64,000 bases of DNA, from NCBI GenBank assembly GCA_030549495.1, contig JAUIRK010000745.1, positions 62,001 through 126,000 of the forward strand, written 5' to 3'. This DNA is from Nectonema munidae. Its lineage: Eukaryota; Nematomorpha; Nectonematoida; Nectonematidae. This document shows positions 12,071-22,814 of the stretch, in pieces (within the stretch, counting starts at the first letter, position 1; each line of letters begins with the position of its first letter). Position numbers and translations under genes: made by a program. The notes beneath the pieces were generated by a model, which saw only the letters and a program-made list of their open reading frames with translations, ran no database searches and was not told the DNA's origin.

Positions 12071-12640
12071 TTCTATAAGTAAGAGTTGCTGCTTGTTTAT
12101 AAAACATGTATGATGATCGCATTTTTCCTATCGAACTTATTTTACAGATAATGCGTGAGAGCTATATAATAATAATAATAATCAATTGCTTCAATATGCA
12201 CACAATAAGTAAGAATGTTTATCACATTGTCTCCTCTTTATAGTATTTTTGACCAAACACATGTTGATGATCCACTAGATTTTCCCATCTTTTGTCACAG
12301 TGATGATTCTATTTCTCTCTCCTCTGTTTTTTCTTCCGCTTTCTCTGCTAAAACTCAATCATTCATTCAAGCTCTCTTCTTTCATTCAAGCCCTCTTCTC
12401 TCTAGTGTCGTAGCTAGGCTGGGGCATGAGGGGCCGTGCCCACACTCCTATGTACCACATGGTACCCCCATGCATCTTATGCGATATCAGTTTTTGAAAA
12501 TTTCTCCAATGAAAGGATCAAGAAAATATAAATAATGTTGCGCAAGTTTTTTGTTTTTAAATTGTGCCCCTTCTATCAACTTTTTTTTGGCTACACCACT
12601 GCTTCTGTCTAATTTGCATTTAGAGTTAAGTTAAAATAGT
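12071..12640 (+). repeat. dispersed repeat, copy 1 (hAT internal sequence)
   Basis: Two blocks, 12071-12122 and about 12238-12400, are highly similar to 62096-62148 and 62250-62400 (for example 'AGTAAGAGTTGCTGCTTGTT' and 'AAACACATGTTGATGATCCA'). After the MITE at 12404-12602, similarity resumes with 'TAATTTG(C/T)ATTTAGAGTTAA'. This is probably the native interior of the hAT family, because the 62-kb copy also ends near a GTGCGCCCTG terminus. Confidence 0.75.
12404..12602. mobile_element. short MITE-like insertion (about 0.2 kb)
   Basis: Left end AGTGTCGTAGCTAGG and right end, read inward, AGTGGTGTAGCCAAA form an imperfect TIR. The insertion is absent from the otherwise matching copy at 62 kb, which runs directly from CAAGCTCTC to TCTAATTTGTATTTAG, so the latter is an empty site. 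The superfamily is not identified; the terminal motif '(C)AGTGG(C/T)GTAGCC' is common to several invertebrate DNA transposons. Confidence 0.65.
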
Positions 12641-13325
12641 TTTCAATCTTTATAATAAATAAAATAATTTCAATTTTATTTCAACAAAAGTCACTTAATC
12701 TTTATCACTACGTTTGTTACATTTTGTAACATTTGAAAACTTTAATTTTTCAAGTCAAGAAATTTTTTTCAATAGTTATTTGGGAATGAATATTTTGATT
12801 ATCTATTCAGTTTAAAAGCACGAATACTCTATTTGCTTAATATTTGAGCAGAGATATTTTTTATAATGTTCGATTGTTAAATTTTATAAGTAACACTGTA
12901 CATAATCAAATCACTTTTTTTAAGAAAATTTGTTGATTATTATAATAAAAATATAGTATCGAAACAAAATGTTTCAGTTGCTAAAAAGGCACTTGATCTA
13001 TTTATGACAGCTGTCAGAATTTTATTTGTAGACAGAAATATTCAAAAAAACGCAAGATTTTCTTTTCTCGTATGCTTTGATTTATGTTAGTTTGGTCCTC
13101 GAACATTTCGTCCAATTATTTTCATAAGAAAGTTCGTTAACTTCTTAATATTTGATACTTGAAAATATCAAATAAACTCTAATTCTTTATGCCTCCTATT
13201 ATTTTGAAATTATTCTGAGAGCAGACGGTTCAATTTTAAATAGTGAAAATTGCTTTATTAGTTTATTTTGTTTCCTTTCTCTCTTATGTTAATTATGTAG
13301 CAAATTTTTCAATTTTGAGTAAAAG

Positions 13326-13482
13326 GTAAGGTAAAGGTACCGTGAGTGTGTTTTCATTGACAAGGCACTGATGTACCGCTTATGTCAAACTATGAACAAA
13401 TTCGTATCGATGAGAAATCGAATCCAGAGGCTTCCGTGATATGTCCATCATCTCAACCAATCTGCCATGCCACCCATAAAGT
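13326..13482 (-). mobile_element. tRNA-derived SINE, copy A
   Basis: Read on the minus strand it starts near 'GGGTGGCATGGCAGATTGG' (A-box region), passes a decayed B box 'GGATTCGATTTC', and ends with the family body 'CATAGTTTGACATAAGCGG' and 'TGCCTT.TCAATGAAAACAC'. The same architecture recurs at 38123-38290 and 46356-46507. It is the most diverged of the three and is nested in the hAT. Confidence 0.65.
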
Positions 13483-13937
13483 ATGCTGTAGGGGATACGT
13501 CAAATTAATTTTCAAAAAACTTAAGTTATGCTGTAAAAATTTTTTAGTTTTTGTTGAAGCTATATAACTTTTTCTGAGTTAACAGTTATTTTACTTTTTG
13601 TAGCTCATATAGCTTTTAAACTATTTTTGAATAATGCGATCTTAATTTTTTGCTTTATTTTTGTTTGCACAATTATAACTTCGTTTTATACCCTTGCCCC
13701 TGAATCAATCACATTTTTTCATATAAACATCGCAGGGTGTCTAGTAGACTCTGTGCCTTTAGACAACATTCACTCATATAAAACTATCCAACCTTCAGTT
13801 ATTTGTTTTTTCTATGAATCAAATATCCTTTCATCAATTCCAGTAATGTGTCTGATAGACTATTTCATTTTTCAAATGAAAAGCCTATTTCACCCCCTAA
13901 CATTTTTGGATTTTTTTTAAACTAGTGTATATTCGAT

Positions 13938-14564
13938 GGTTGTAGGTAAAAATGCCCCCAGAAAAATGCCCTCAGAAAAAATGCTTCTGTAAAAAATGCT
14001 CCCGAAATAAATGCCCCCAATTAAAAAGTAGGAAAAAATGCCCCCTAATTTTTGATTTTTGGGATTTTTTTAAACTATATAAATATTTTTATTTGGTACC
14101 GTTTTGAAAGGCTAAATTTCTTAATCTATAGGGTTTTTTCTTTATAAAGTTCTTGAAAACAATAGCAAAGGTGCAGATTTGTGGGAATGTGTCTTAAAAT
14201 CAATTAAAATACAAATTATAATTAGAAAGTGTTCTTATACACACAAAGTCCAAAAATATTTGCTGTTTTATAAAAAAAAATTTTGTATTTAAAAAATTGT
14301 CGTATGCTGAGTTTTTTAGTTTATTTTAATTAAATTTTGTTTTAGATGAAAAGTTAACTTTTTTTTTACAAAAAATCTTTATTTGACATATCTTTTTTAA
14401 AAATTTTAATTAATAATTTTTTGAATTTTTTGTGTTGGGGGATTTTTTCCTAATTTTAAATTGGGAGCATTTTTTCCTACTTTTTAATTGGGGGCATTTT
14501 TTCCTACTTTTTAATTTGGGGCATTTTTTCCTACTTTTTAATTTGGGGCATTTTTTCTGCTCAC
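13938..14564. mobile_element. Mutator-like MITE with tandem-repeat termini, 10-bp TSD
   Basis: The 627-bp segment is bounded by identical 10-bp repeats TATATTCGAT (13928-13937 and 14565-14574). Its ends are inverted: left GGTTGTAGGTAAAAATGCCC, right, read inward, GTGAGCAGAAAAAATGCCCC. Each terminal region holds several tandem copies of a unit of about 27 bp containing 'TGCCCC(C)AATTAAAAAGTAGG'. A 9-10-bp duplication with repeat-rich TIRs fits Mutator-like elements; there is no coding capacity. Confidence 0.75.
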
Positions 14565-16140
14565 TATATTCGATATGCAAATTTAATTAAAATATTTTTG
14601 CTGGAAGTATAGTATTTAAATTCACCAATTTTGTAAAAAAAATATAAAGTAGTCTTATAAATTTAGGACTTTAGGTATGCGCTGAATACACTGTATTTTA
14701 AAGGATTGCTTGAATATTTAGTCTCCCATGGTATTTCCAGACCACTAATTTTGAAAATTGCAAAAAAAAAATTTCGCCCCCCAATAATTTTGAGGATGTG
14801 CGCCCCTGATTGAGCTAGAGAGTATGAGGTAAAAAAGTTATGGCAGGTAACATTTTGACCTGTCAAATCTAAGGCTAAATTCAAAAGCACTTGCATGCCT
14901 TGTTTTTTGTGGTGGCAATCCAATTTGTCTTCCAGTGTAAATTTGCATCAAGAGTGTGAATCGCAAAGTGTCCAAATCTTGATTCCGTATTTTGCTGGCT
15001 TGCTTGGAATGTATTGGCGAAATGGACATCTTCCCCTGAATGCTACCACAACGGTGACATTAGTACCGACGTTGTACATTATAAATAAATTTTCAGACGA
15101 ACTTTCCCAAACGTCACAAATCGGTGCCAATTTATCAAAATTTCACGACTTTTTCTAGGGTTTTTTGTCGTCGTAACGTATGACTCTAGCAATTTCACGA
15201 AAACGTTTTAGATACAGTGTTGCTCTAAATATCGCTCTACCAGTATTTGAGTCCCATAAACTTTCGCTAGATTCGCAACATCATTTATATACACTGCTAA
15301 AATAAGAAGACCTTGGATATATGCTTCTAACTCTTCTTCTGTTATCATTGCCCAATGTTCTTGAAAATTAACTTTCCATATGTGTTTGAGTGAAGCGAAA
15401 TAAATTTCAGAATAGAGTTTGTAAAAAAAAGAAAACTCCAGATCTTTTGCTCTGGAAATGGCATATTTGGTTAGACCAGGCTTTTTCTTTATTATACTTG
15501 CACTTGGAATCCTACCTCTATCGGAAAAAGGCTTCAAGTAATCACTTCATCTTTTGTTTTGAAACATTCACCTTGGGTTTCATTCAAGGAATCTTCATCA
15601 GAACTCAAATCTGAGTTAGAAGATACAGATCTTCAGACTGTGATGTTGAATTACTATTTTCGTCTGAAACGTATTCAAAAGACTCACTGATATCCATATG
15701 AATAAATAAGATAATTAGTAACGGATGGTATGATAAAGAATCTGATAACTAAAAGTAATTGAAAAGGCAAAACAAGAAACACAATTCAAAAAAGACAAAG
15801 CAAATGATGTATCAAAAATAACATATGGTGGAAAATGGATATTGATGCACATGGAAACATACAGGAAGTGATTATCAAGCAACGCTTCCTTGATAACACA
15901 TGTTTCAAAAAACAAACTCATCGATGAAAACATATTTGTCAGTTGTTACAAGCAATTGAATCAATAAACAGTAGTAAAAAGTTAAGAATGATTGTTCAAG
16001 CATACACAGACACACGCTAGCACAAACGTATACTTTAATTAATCATGTGTTTACATATTCATTGTTTTCAACATTTTCAATGTTATTGGTCAAATTGACC
16101 CGAGAAATTTTAATGTAACAAAGTTATTTTTCCCCAGTCA

Positions 16141-17900
16141 TGAACTAAAGTATTTCAAATTTGTTGGGAATATATCCAATTCAAAGTATAGAACAAAGTC
16201 ACAAATAACTAGCTTTCAAAAAAAAATGTAGATATGAAAAATGTTATATGAAATTGATTTATTTTTTATATAGACAACATGGAAAGGAAATGAATCAAAA
16301 TAAATACAAAGATTTAATTAAATTTAAAAGCTTGGAAATCACGTTTATCCAATATTCGATGTCTGTCTATATATAAAATACAAATACAGAAATATAACGG
16401 AAAATGACGTTTTAATCAAATGCTTTCCAACGAATATCAAATAGAGGAGTTGAATGAGATACTAAGCACATTAAAGGAATAACCTAATAAATCAATGGGC
16501 TAAGAGCATTTCAATTTGAACACGACAGCATGGAGAAAATCTGGCAGCAGTAAAAAGGCGCTCACGAGAAAGAGCAGCGAGGCAAAGAGTCGAATTTGCT
16601 CATTGTCAATGAAGGATGATCGTTTTAAAAACTTTCTGCATGTATATTTTATCATATCAAACTTTGAAGTACGAAACAACATTTGATATATGCATGCAAT
16701 CTAGGCATATATGCATGGCGTTTTCTATAGAACTTATATCCACTTGTTAGATTAAAAATCCTTTTTATTTGGCAGACGATATCGTTTCGAAAAATTCCGC
16801 AGAAGAGCATGCCTATAAAATTGTGTCACGCTTTATAAGGCAGATCCAGTGACCCTCTTTTTAAGCATTAAGCTCTTCAATTCAACCCGTTAGCCCAAGA
16901 AACATTTTTGTTGGTATTTTTTACTTTTAGACCTTAACTTTCAAGTTTTTAAATTTTTGTTATTTAAGCAACCTTTTTCTATATCTTCAGATAAAAATCA
17001 TTCAAAAAATTAACAGTATCTTTTAATATTTTAGTTATAAATATACTGCAGTTTTAACTTTAATGACTGAATAATATTGATAACAATAATAATTTTGTAA
17101 AACAAAAATTTGAATTTGCAAAAAATAAATGATATTATAGTTTTATCAAAAAATAATGAATTTTTTTGTCCAAGCTTCAAAAAATTAATAATTTTATTGT
17201 GTTTTTATAGACTCAGGAGAACTTGGCATTTGGACAAATTTTAACTGTATTTTTTGCATAACATGCACCTCCCTGGACTTTGTGTTGGAACAGGACGATG
17301 CAAGCCAATTTTTAAATTACGCTTTTCCACTAGGTCTGGATATATCGCAATTTTTAGCATTGTAGAATGTCAAAGCGAAAGCATCTTTGGTTGGTCTGCA
17401 TTCCATTTGATTTCGATGTGAAGCCTCCATGCCGCTAGTTACAATTTATAAATAGTGGCAAATACCATTTTACACTTTATATTGACTTACAAAGCGATGC
17501 AAAGCATTGATACCACCCATTCCAGAGCATCATTCTTAAAATTGCTGGCAGAGAAATGTCAATTTTTGCACCCCTTTTTATTGATTCTTTTTATAGATGA
17601 AATTGGATGGATGGTGATATACTTTGATCTAACAAGGACCGCTTTATTATCCTTCCATTAGACAGTAGCAACGTCGCCATCACTAAAGCAATAATAGACC
17701 TTCTAATAAAATTTGTTTAGACGTCATTGGACATTTCATAACACAGTTTCCACGAATTGTACCCAAGCCCTCTATCTTTTTATTTTAAGTTCTTTTAGAA
17801 GATGGGAGGATTTGTAGTTACTCGAGATACATGTTCATCCCCAAGTTTCTTCCCAAAGCAAAAGATTTCTTTTTTTGTGAAGTCCAAGTATATGTTTGAA
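16141..17900. other. no recognisable feature
   Basis: AT-rich sequence. Short frames such as 16500-16682 (minus) and 17455-17661 (plus) show no known motif. I see no transposon ends or RNA gene here. Confidence 0.35.
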
Positions 17901-17904
17901 AACA

Positions 17905-18995
17905 AAAAGCATTTTTTTATTTTTTTTTTAAAAAGGTTTTTATCTCTTCAAACCTTTCTTGAAATTTTTTTAAAACAATGTCACAAAAAATATCATCACT
18001 TTTTTCAAGTACATTCTTTGAAGTATTATGCTCTAACCTGTAAACAAAATAATTCCCATAAACCTCCAAATCATTTAAATCAAGGTATGCTTTTTGAGCA
18101 GTGTAATGATTATAATCTTGGATTATTATCATTCATTTTTTTGTCATAAAACAATTCAAATGACTCACATGGTGACTTTTCTTTTAATTCAGAGTTTTTC
18201 AATTTTCATTTTTATAGTTTTCAAAAAATTATTTTTTTTTCCAATCAGGTATTATTTGTTTGAAGCGTTCAATAGATGATGGTAATAGAATGGCATCTTG
18301 ATTTTCAGATGCCACAAAAACTTATAACTTACCTATAACATTTTCTTTGGTATTCTCTTCAAGACAAGCAATTTCAAAAAGGAACATTTTATATGATATT
18401 AAATAAAAATGGCATCTTTTCATCCGAACAAGAGGTGCACGATCAGGCAAGCCCTGCCTCAGAAACAAAATAAAAGGTATGAATGCACACATGAAGATTT
18501 GCATTGATCTAGCTCCTTAGACTGGCGTGTGTGACTAAAATTGTTATTGAAGGATTCCAATTTCAGATATCAGTCGTTTCTCTTGCACCAGAGTACTCTT
18601 CGATTTATTCCCATTGTCCTTCAACGAGAAAAGTTTTCTCATTTCTCATTTTATTTTTGAAAAGGAAGCTTCATGGCTCTGCGCAAACTCTTTTCATGAC
18701 AGGCCACATTCCCAGACCTGTTTATTCTTCTCAAGTCAAATTTTTAAAAGATTTATGTCAAAAATAAGATATTGCAAAGAAGACTGAATTGTCGCTTACC
18801 CGCATACTTGGTAGTGAGAGTGATTTCTGCTTCCTCAATTTTTTCCTCTCCAATATCATTTATATCGAAGATGAGGTTGTGGTCATCATCGTCATCAGTT
18901 TCGTCGGCCTCTTCTTTGCCAAGTTCGCAGCCTCCGCCAGTTCCATTGGCAGATTCTTGTGTGCAAAAGCCTTCTTTAAAAGGAGTGCAAGACAT
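17905..18995 (-). CDS. possible host gene, small exons, function unknown
   Basis: Three coding-looking blocks lie in order on the minus strand. Block 1, 18995-18800, begins with Met (MSCTPFKEGF) and is rich in Asp/Glu ('EEADETDDDDDHNLIFDIND'); it ends at GCGG|GTAAGC, a textbook donor. Block 2, about 18453-18333, 'GLPDRAPLVRMKRCHFYLIS', lies between an acceptor-like TTTCTGAGGCAG and the donor ATAG|GTAAGT. Block 3, about 18132-17917, 'YLDLNDLEVYGNYFVYRLEH', ends with a Lys-rich tail and stop. Blocks 1 and 2 are not in compatible phase when joined directly, so an exon may be missing or the blocks may be unrelated. I do not recognise the protein. Upstream of 18995 I see no clear promoter. Confidence 0.3.
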
Positions 18996-19919
18996 GGACG
19001 GGAGATGGAGGAGACATTCAGTGGTATTTGAAAGGGTTAGGACTTTTATTCTAAAACGAACATAATAGCAGCTTTATTTCTGCTTGAAAACGAGAGAAAA
19101 ACATCATATAATATACAGTAGTTTATCATTTGAGTCACGCAAAATGGCAGATAACCGAATTGAGATAGGTGTCATGATCATGCATAAAACTAAGGACCAC
19201 CACTCCTAGATTGATACTAGGCAAGTTTCAGCAATCAATCAAAACAGTATTTATTTCAGGAGGAAAAGCCCTATTATGAGCAAAAGACAAATGATTAATC
19301 ATATTATACATATACTACATTCGATTAATTCATTTCAAATTTCAATAAGAGTACAGAGTTTCATCAAAAATTAAAAAAAAGAGGGTTTGCTGAAGTTAAT
19401 AGATAGTCTAATGCTGAGTTAATAGTTTCACAGCTCTACAAGACCAAAATGTAGAAAATAAATAAAAGCGCTTTCATTTATTACGATACATAGGAAGGAA
19501 AAAAACTTAACATGTAAATTTTATCACATACAACTTTGCGCTTAAACAATATAAATACAGGGCTTGTGTCATAGTAGAGATATCTACAGTAGAATGAAAT
19601 GACATATGCCTTATTTTTCCAATTTGCACGATTTTAAATAATATATTTATCAAATAAGACTGTTTTACAAAAAAAATTTTGCTCTGAGGCAAGGATGTAA
19701 ATATGTTTTTTATTAATCTTGATGTGGTGAATTCAATTTTGTGAACAGTTTTGTTCCATCACCTCTAGTTTTTTTGCTACCACATATCCCATTTTAATTA
19801 CACTACATATAAATTCAAAATAAAAGGTGTTTATTTCTCTTTTACAGAGACATATCACAGAAAAGCAGTATAGATAGAGAATGTTCATGGAACTAAATTA
19901 TTTGGATAATACAATACAC
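18996..19919. other. no recognisable feature
   Basis: AT-rich, no coding signal or repeat boundary recognised on either strand. Confidence 0.35.
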
Positions 19920-21438
19920 ACAAATCATAGTACAGCAGACAATTGGAAGTGAGTTAAATTGGACGATCTTGTGTACTTTGCCTCGGGAATGTCACGCAAA
20001 AGTCCCCTAATCGGAGTTACACTTACCTTGGCCTTGGTAATATCTTGGTGGAACCTTTCTCCATGCTTATCGCTGACTGCTCCAAAGTTTCGAGGAAAGA
20101 AAGAGAATTTAAGTGACATTCAGCATCACATATCTTGAAAGGACTGTGACAACTCCCCGATACACTCTTGGTAATCTGGTAGCCGTGTTAGCAAGGAAGC
20201 CATATCAGACTGACTTAAACGCTCCCTATGCTCTCGGTTGCTTTAAGGTAAGAAGCTTTTCAGTCTTTATCCTTCAGCACCTCTCGGATCCGAGTTCCGA
20301 TGAAGATGCCTTCTTTGGGCTTAGCAGAACTCATATTTGGGAACAGAGTGCACAAGTGTTGGAAGGCAGCGCTATTTTTGTCTACGGATTTCACGGAATT
20401 TTTCATCAAGTCAAGCTTGGTGTGAAGCTTGATATGAAGAGGAGAGAGAAGCACCTTGTTCATGTCTATCAGAGGATTTTCTTGGACACTGTGTTTACCA
20501 GGCACAAAAATGTTCCTAGATCCCCCAGTCCTTCTGCTTGTAGTGGTTGGACACAGCCCGACTGTCCAATAGACAGAGAAAGCAACAGTACTTTGTGAAG
20601 CGAGCTTGCATACCCGTTAGGAATCCATAACCACTGCTACTGATTGTATTTGACAGCTTCCAAAAGCAGCTCCATATTGTCATACGACCCTTTCAGATAG
20701 ACTGAATAGGCAATGGGAATGCTGGGATATTTATTCCTATTGTGCAGGAGCACAGGCTTCAGAATTAGCTTGGAAGAGTCTATGAAAAGACGCTAGTCTG
20801 AGGGATTGTGTGGAAAACGAAAGAAAATAAATAAATCAAGAGACATCTGCGCAGTAGCACAACCTATTTACCATATCAAAGAATGAAGCGAAGTCCTTGT
20901 TCCGTGTCCTGTAACTTAAACAGATAAATTGTCTTTAGAAGAGATTGACTTAGCAGAACTTTCTTCTGAAAGCATTTCTTCATCTGATGAAGGAAGATCC
21001 TTATTTGCTGGAGGCTTGGGACAGGGAGATCATCTGAGTGGGGAACAGGACTCATAGCTGAGGGAAGGTTGATATATTTTTTTTCTAGAGGAAGCATTGA
21101 AACCTGTTATATTTGTTAGACAAAAATAACAATCATCTAACATGGCTTTGTAGCTCTCTCCAGACCATCGGGACAGCAACGTTGAAAGCAGCTTTCTTGC
21201 AGTTAAACCATGTAATTAGTCCATTGTAGTAGGATTTACAACATATGTATGGGGCCCAGGATTTGTCCTGATCTCCAAGTTTAAAGTCAAAATAATGAAG
21301 GTAAGCAGTTTTCAAGAGGGAAGTAATTGTTAGGCGCTGTGCAACTGTTGTGAAATCCCCACACATATAGCAGAATGAAGTTACCTTGTTGATGCATACT
21401 CGGTGTTTTGAAGTGCCTGAAAGCATTGTATCACACAA
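19920..21438 (-). pseudogene. arthropod repeat-borne protein gene (transposon-associated), degenerate
   Basis: Minus-strand blocks in order: 'CYMCGDFTTVAQRLTITSL' and 'LGDQDKSWAPYICCKSYYNG' with 'NVAVPMVWRELQSHV' (21438-21133); 'LPSAMSPVPHSDDLPVPSL' (about 21060); 'PGKHSVQENPLIDMNKVLLS' with 'LHIKLHTKLDLMKNSVKSVD' (20505-20380); 'LFPNMSSAKPKEGIF'; and 'FFPRNFGAVSDKHGERFHQD' (20119-20040). I know this order of motifs as a multi-copy predicted protein in arthropod genomes, with paired CxxC zinc-binding sites, usually assumed to ride on a transposable element whose class I cannot name. Several frame interruptions are visible between the blocks. Confidence 0.6.
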
Positions 21439-21933
21439 ATCAGGGAAACAAGATAAAAGTGATCATATATATGGCTACGTAAATTGTTGTAACATCATAA
21501 TATAAACATGTATTCAACATATAATCATGCTACTGCATGTCACATTGTCACAACCTGTTAGCCCTAAATGTATGTAAATAGTGATGTGACATATATAGGT
21601 CATATCTGGTAGTAGGGATGTTACTTTTTGAACTTTTTTTCAAATCAAAAAGCCTGCAGCCTTATTCGATGAAACTTTTTATTTGAAAGATAAAAAAGTC
21701 ATTTTTATTGATTTTGGCGCCATAAAGTTCGCGCGCATTCCTATTATATCAATATTATATTATAGAATTTCAGGTTTTTTTCATTTATCAACATGTAAAA
21801 CTTTTTTTGTTTTATTTGTTTTAGTTTAAACCATATTTTGATATCAATTGTGAATTTTGACTTAATTTGTTTTTTTCACATTTTAACACATTTTTAGAGT
21901 CAATAAATCCGAAAAACCGTTTCACACCAGCAA
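21439..21933. other. 5' flank of a hAT-like transposase gene
   Basis: AT-rich leader upstream of the transposase frame. It presumably holds the 5' terminus of that element, but I could not identify a TIR or target duplication. Confidence 0.35.
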
Positions 21934-22814
21934 GTGTTGTCGAAAACAAAAAGTGTTGTTGATCTTTATGAAAAGTATAGAAAGAAAAAGTCAGACAAAA
22001 TAGAAGAGGAGATGAAGCATCTTTTAGACGTGACTAAAACTGATGGCACATGGCTTTCTTCAGAAGATAAAAAACTCCACGATACTCAAATTCAAAGAGC
22101 CGGCAGAGTTGGATATGGAACCAGAAAAGAAGCTGATATCAAAACGATTCATCCTTCAAAGCGCAAATTCACTGAAAGCACGTCAGCTCCGCAGTCAGTC
22201 GATTTGAGTAATGAAATACACGAAAATGATGCTGAGATCTCTGATTGCTTTGATGGGGAAAGCGACGATGACTTTTTACCAGTGAACGAAAAAACAAAAG
22301 AAAGAATAGCTCAGCCGCATCTGCCGCCAAACTTGTGAGTAAATATTCTTTATCAACAAAAAAGCAGCAAAAGTTTGTGAATCACTCAAGCTGGATGGAA
22401 TTAATTCAGATTCTCCAGCTCAAGTGGGAGTTTGGAAACGAGTGATGAGAGACGCAGAATGTGTCAAACAAAAATTTAAAGATATTTTACAGGTTGAAAC
22501 ATTCTGTCTTCATTTTGACGAAAAATCATTTCCAAAACAGAGTACCAAGTTGTGTGCCTTCAAAATAGCAATCGAAAAATAAGCTTTGCAATACTTGCTT
22601 GCAAAAATGGCTCTTCCAAAGCAATTTTTGAAGAAATTGAATACTCGATGAACGACTTTAGTGCTTGGAAGAGTATTCAAATGATAATATGTGATTCCAC
22701 GGCAGTGAATAATGGTAAAGAAAATGGAGTTGTAGTGAAGTTTCAGAAGGCCATGATTGAGAAAGGTTTTCAAAAACCACAGTTTGTTGTTTGTCAACAC
22801 CATGTACTTTTAAA

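Larger units (their letters stand above)
11995..14808. mobile_element. hAT element, non-autonomous, with 8-bp TSD
   Basis: The ends are CAGGGGCGCACATC on the left and GATGTGCGCCCCTG on the right, a perfect 14-bp TIR. They are flanked by identical 8-bp direct repeats ATTGAGCT at 11987-11994 and 14809-14816, the hallmark of hAT insertion. The 2814-bp interior contains no transposase; it is filled by other repeats (a shared repeat, a MITE, a SINE and a Mutator-like element). A G10/C20 fold-back lies just inside the left end. The perfect duplication indicates it is younger than the piggyBac it split. Confidence 0.9.
11420..15697 (-). pseudogene. piggyBac (PGBD4-like) transposase, split by hAT
   Basis: The start is the Met at 15697 (MDISESFEYVSDENSN). 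Blocks in order: 'EELEAYIQGLLILAVYI' (15340-15280), 'FRGRCPFRQYIPSKPAKYGI' (15045-14985), 'WTLCDS', 'KKQGMQVLLNLALDLTGQNV' and 'CHNFFTSYSLAQ' ending at the hAT junction. The coding sequence resumes on the far side of the insert with 'MRKTQSELP', 'TTLVSYVPKKYKSVVLLSTL' and 'YNKTKSVVDTMDQMISNFTC' (11748-11680). The PGBD4-like catalytic framework is recognisable, but frame changes exist apart from the insertion. The canonical 'DEQL' is replaced here ('GTNVTVVVAFRG'). Confidence 0.8.
11148..16140 (-). mobile_element. piggyBac (PGBD4-like) element interrupted by a hAT
   Basis: The left end is TTAA followed by CCCTTCAATTAA (11148-11163), as piggyBac requires. A subterminal 'CGGGTCAATATGAC' near 11188 is mirrored by 'GTCAAATTGACCCG' near 16090, placing the right end close to 16100-16140; a matching right TTAA is not certain. 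A minus-strand transposase fills the element, split by the 2.8-kb hAT at 11995-14808. Confidence 0.7.

Noticed and set aside
20113-20598. 161-codon plus-strand ORF
   Set aside because: The opposite strand carries the recognisable repeat-borne protein motifs; the plus frame is its shadow.
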